A stretch of 5,617 nt of DNA, from contig CAYHBN010000085.1 of the NCBI GenBank assembly GCA_964354865.1, forward strand, positions 1 through 5,617. The letters are read 5' to 3'. Of this stretch, positions 5,329-5,617 are shown in pieces (the first letter of the stretch is position 1; every line of letters begins with the position of its first letter). The notes below the pieces were generated by a model. That model made no database searches. It had not been told where the DNA came from and saw nothing but the letters and a program-made list of their open reading frames with translations. The stretch comes from JAHFJU01 sp964354865. Lineage in GTDB: Bacteria; Patescibacteriota; Gracilibacteria; UBA1369; UM-FILTER-53-11. A program made the position numbers and the translations under genes.

Positions 5329-5617
5329 ATGCAAAACCGCCTTCAACAAACGACTTCTCCACTCTGGTTTCTACGAAACGGCAAAACGCTTCTGTATTTT
5401 TTCCGTGAGTTAACCGGCCTCGTGATTGCCGCATACTGTCTTTATTTTTCATACATGTGGTATTTCGATGAGGCGCTCACCTTCGTTCGCGCCCCGTCTT
5501 TCTACATTCTCAGCATGATAACCTTTGCTGCAAGCATTCTGCACACGCTCACCTGGCTCTGGGTTACAACACAAGTGACGCCGCAACCGCTCCCTCAAAA
5601 AATACAATATGCCCTTT
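5329..5617 (+). CDS. frdC: Fumarate reductase membrane anchor subunit C, 3'-truncated
   Basis: Open frame of 96 complete codons running off the window, starting at an ATG 13 nt after the frdB stop. It encodes LWFLRNGKTLLYFFRELTG near residues 12-30, a first hydrophobic segment about 21-44, and a second about 57-79 with ILHTLTWLW (70-78). E. coli FrdC has LREGTAV and LLHTKTWF at the corresponding places, at similar distances. The protein should anchor FrdAB to the membrane and help form the quinol site with FrdD, expected next but outside the window. The histidine of the HT-x-TW motif (His72) is kept. The glutamate of LREGT (Glu29 in E. coli numbering, implicated in quinol oxidation) is Asn17 here. 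The gene has no Shine-Dalgarno motif. Identification rests on motif spacing plus position directly after frdAB; an SdhC-type anchor is less likely. Confidence 0.82.
   Translation, partial: MQNRLQQTTSPLWFLRNGKTLLYFFRELTGLVIAAYCLYFSYMWYFDEALTFVRAPSFYILSMITFAASILHTLTWLWVTTQVTPQPLPQKIQYAL

Noticed and set aside
1..5617. UGA recoding (Gly, as in Gracilibacteria/Absconditabacteria), tRNA, rRNA, CRISPR or insertion sequences
   Set aside because: All genes read through with the standard code and end in TAA or TAG with no in-frame TGA; no cloverleaf, regular DNA repeat array or transposase-like frame is visible.

Overview
The window holds two tandem, paralogous surface-protein genes followed, after a strong intrinsic terminator, by the start of a fumarate reductase operon. 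Everything convincing is on the + strand and is read with the standard bacterial code. Overall this is a bacterium with quinone-linked fumarate respiration. The surface proteins combine an N-terminal membrane anchor, disulfide-type cysteine pairs and a C-terminal signal shaped like a sorting signal (SGPE/SGPG, hydrophobic stretch, basic tail). None of the four visible gene starts has a Shine-Dalgarno motif. These traits would suit a Patescibacteria (CPR)-type genome, for instance a Peregrinibacteria-like one, but that placement is a low-confidence inference and nothing here proves it.

Region 1 (1-2677): a 5'-truncated gene of 358 visible codons is followed 28 nt later by a complete 523-residue gene. 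The two proteins share the order membrane anchor, YKG motif, cysteine pairs, coiled coil, Ala/Ser/Thr-rich linker, conserved C-terminal module. They differ mainly in the number of cysteine pairs: 3 in the visible part of the first, 10 in the second. The last ~30 residues are almost identical in protein but strongly diverged at synonymous positions, so this module is under selection. I do not recognise the family.

Region 2 (2678-2808): a GAAA-tetraloop terminator closes the surface-gene pair. It is followed by two perfect palindromes (12 bp and 10 bp) and a candidate sigma70-type promoter. The promoter's -10 box sits only 6 nt before the GTG start of frdA, so the frd message may be leaderless.

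Region 3 (2809-5617): frdA (flavoprotein), frdB (three-cluster iron-sulfur subunit, overlapping frdA by 28 nt) and the first 96 codons of frdC (membrane anchor), cut by the window end. FrdA oxidises FADH2 against fumarate, FrdB carries electrons to it, and FrdC with the expected FrdD just outside the window would bind the quinol in the membrane. All expected FAD, substrate and cluster ligands are present in FrdA and FrdB, so the complex looks functional.
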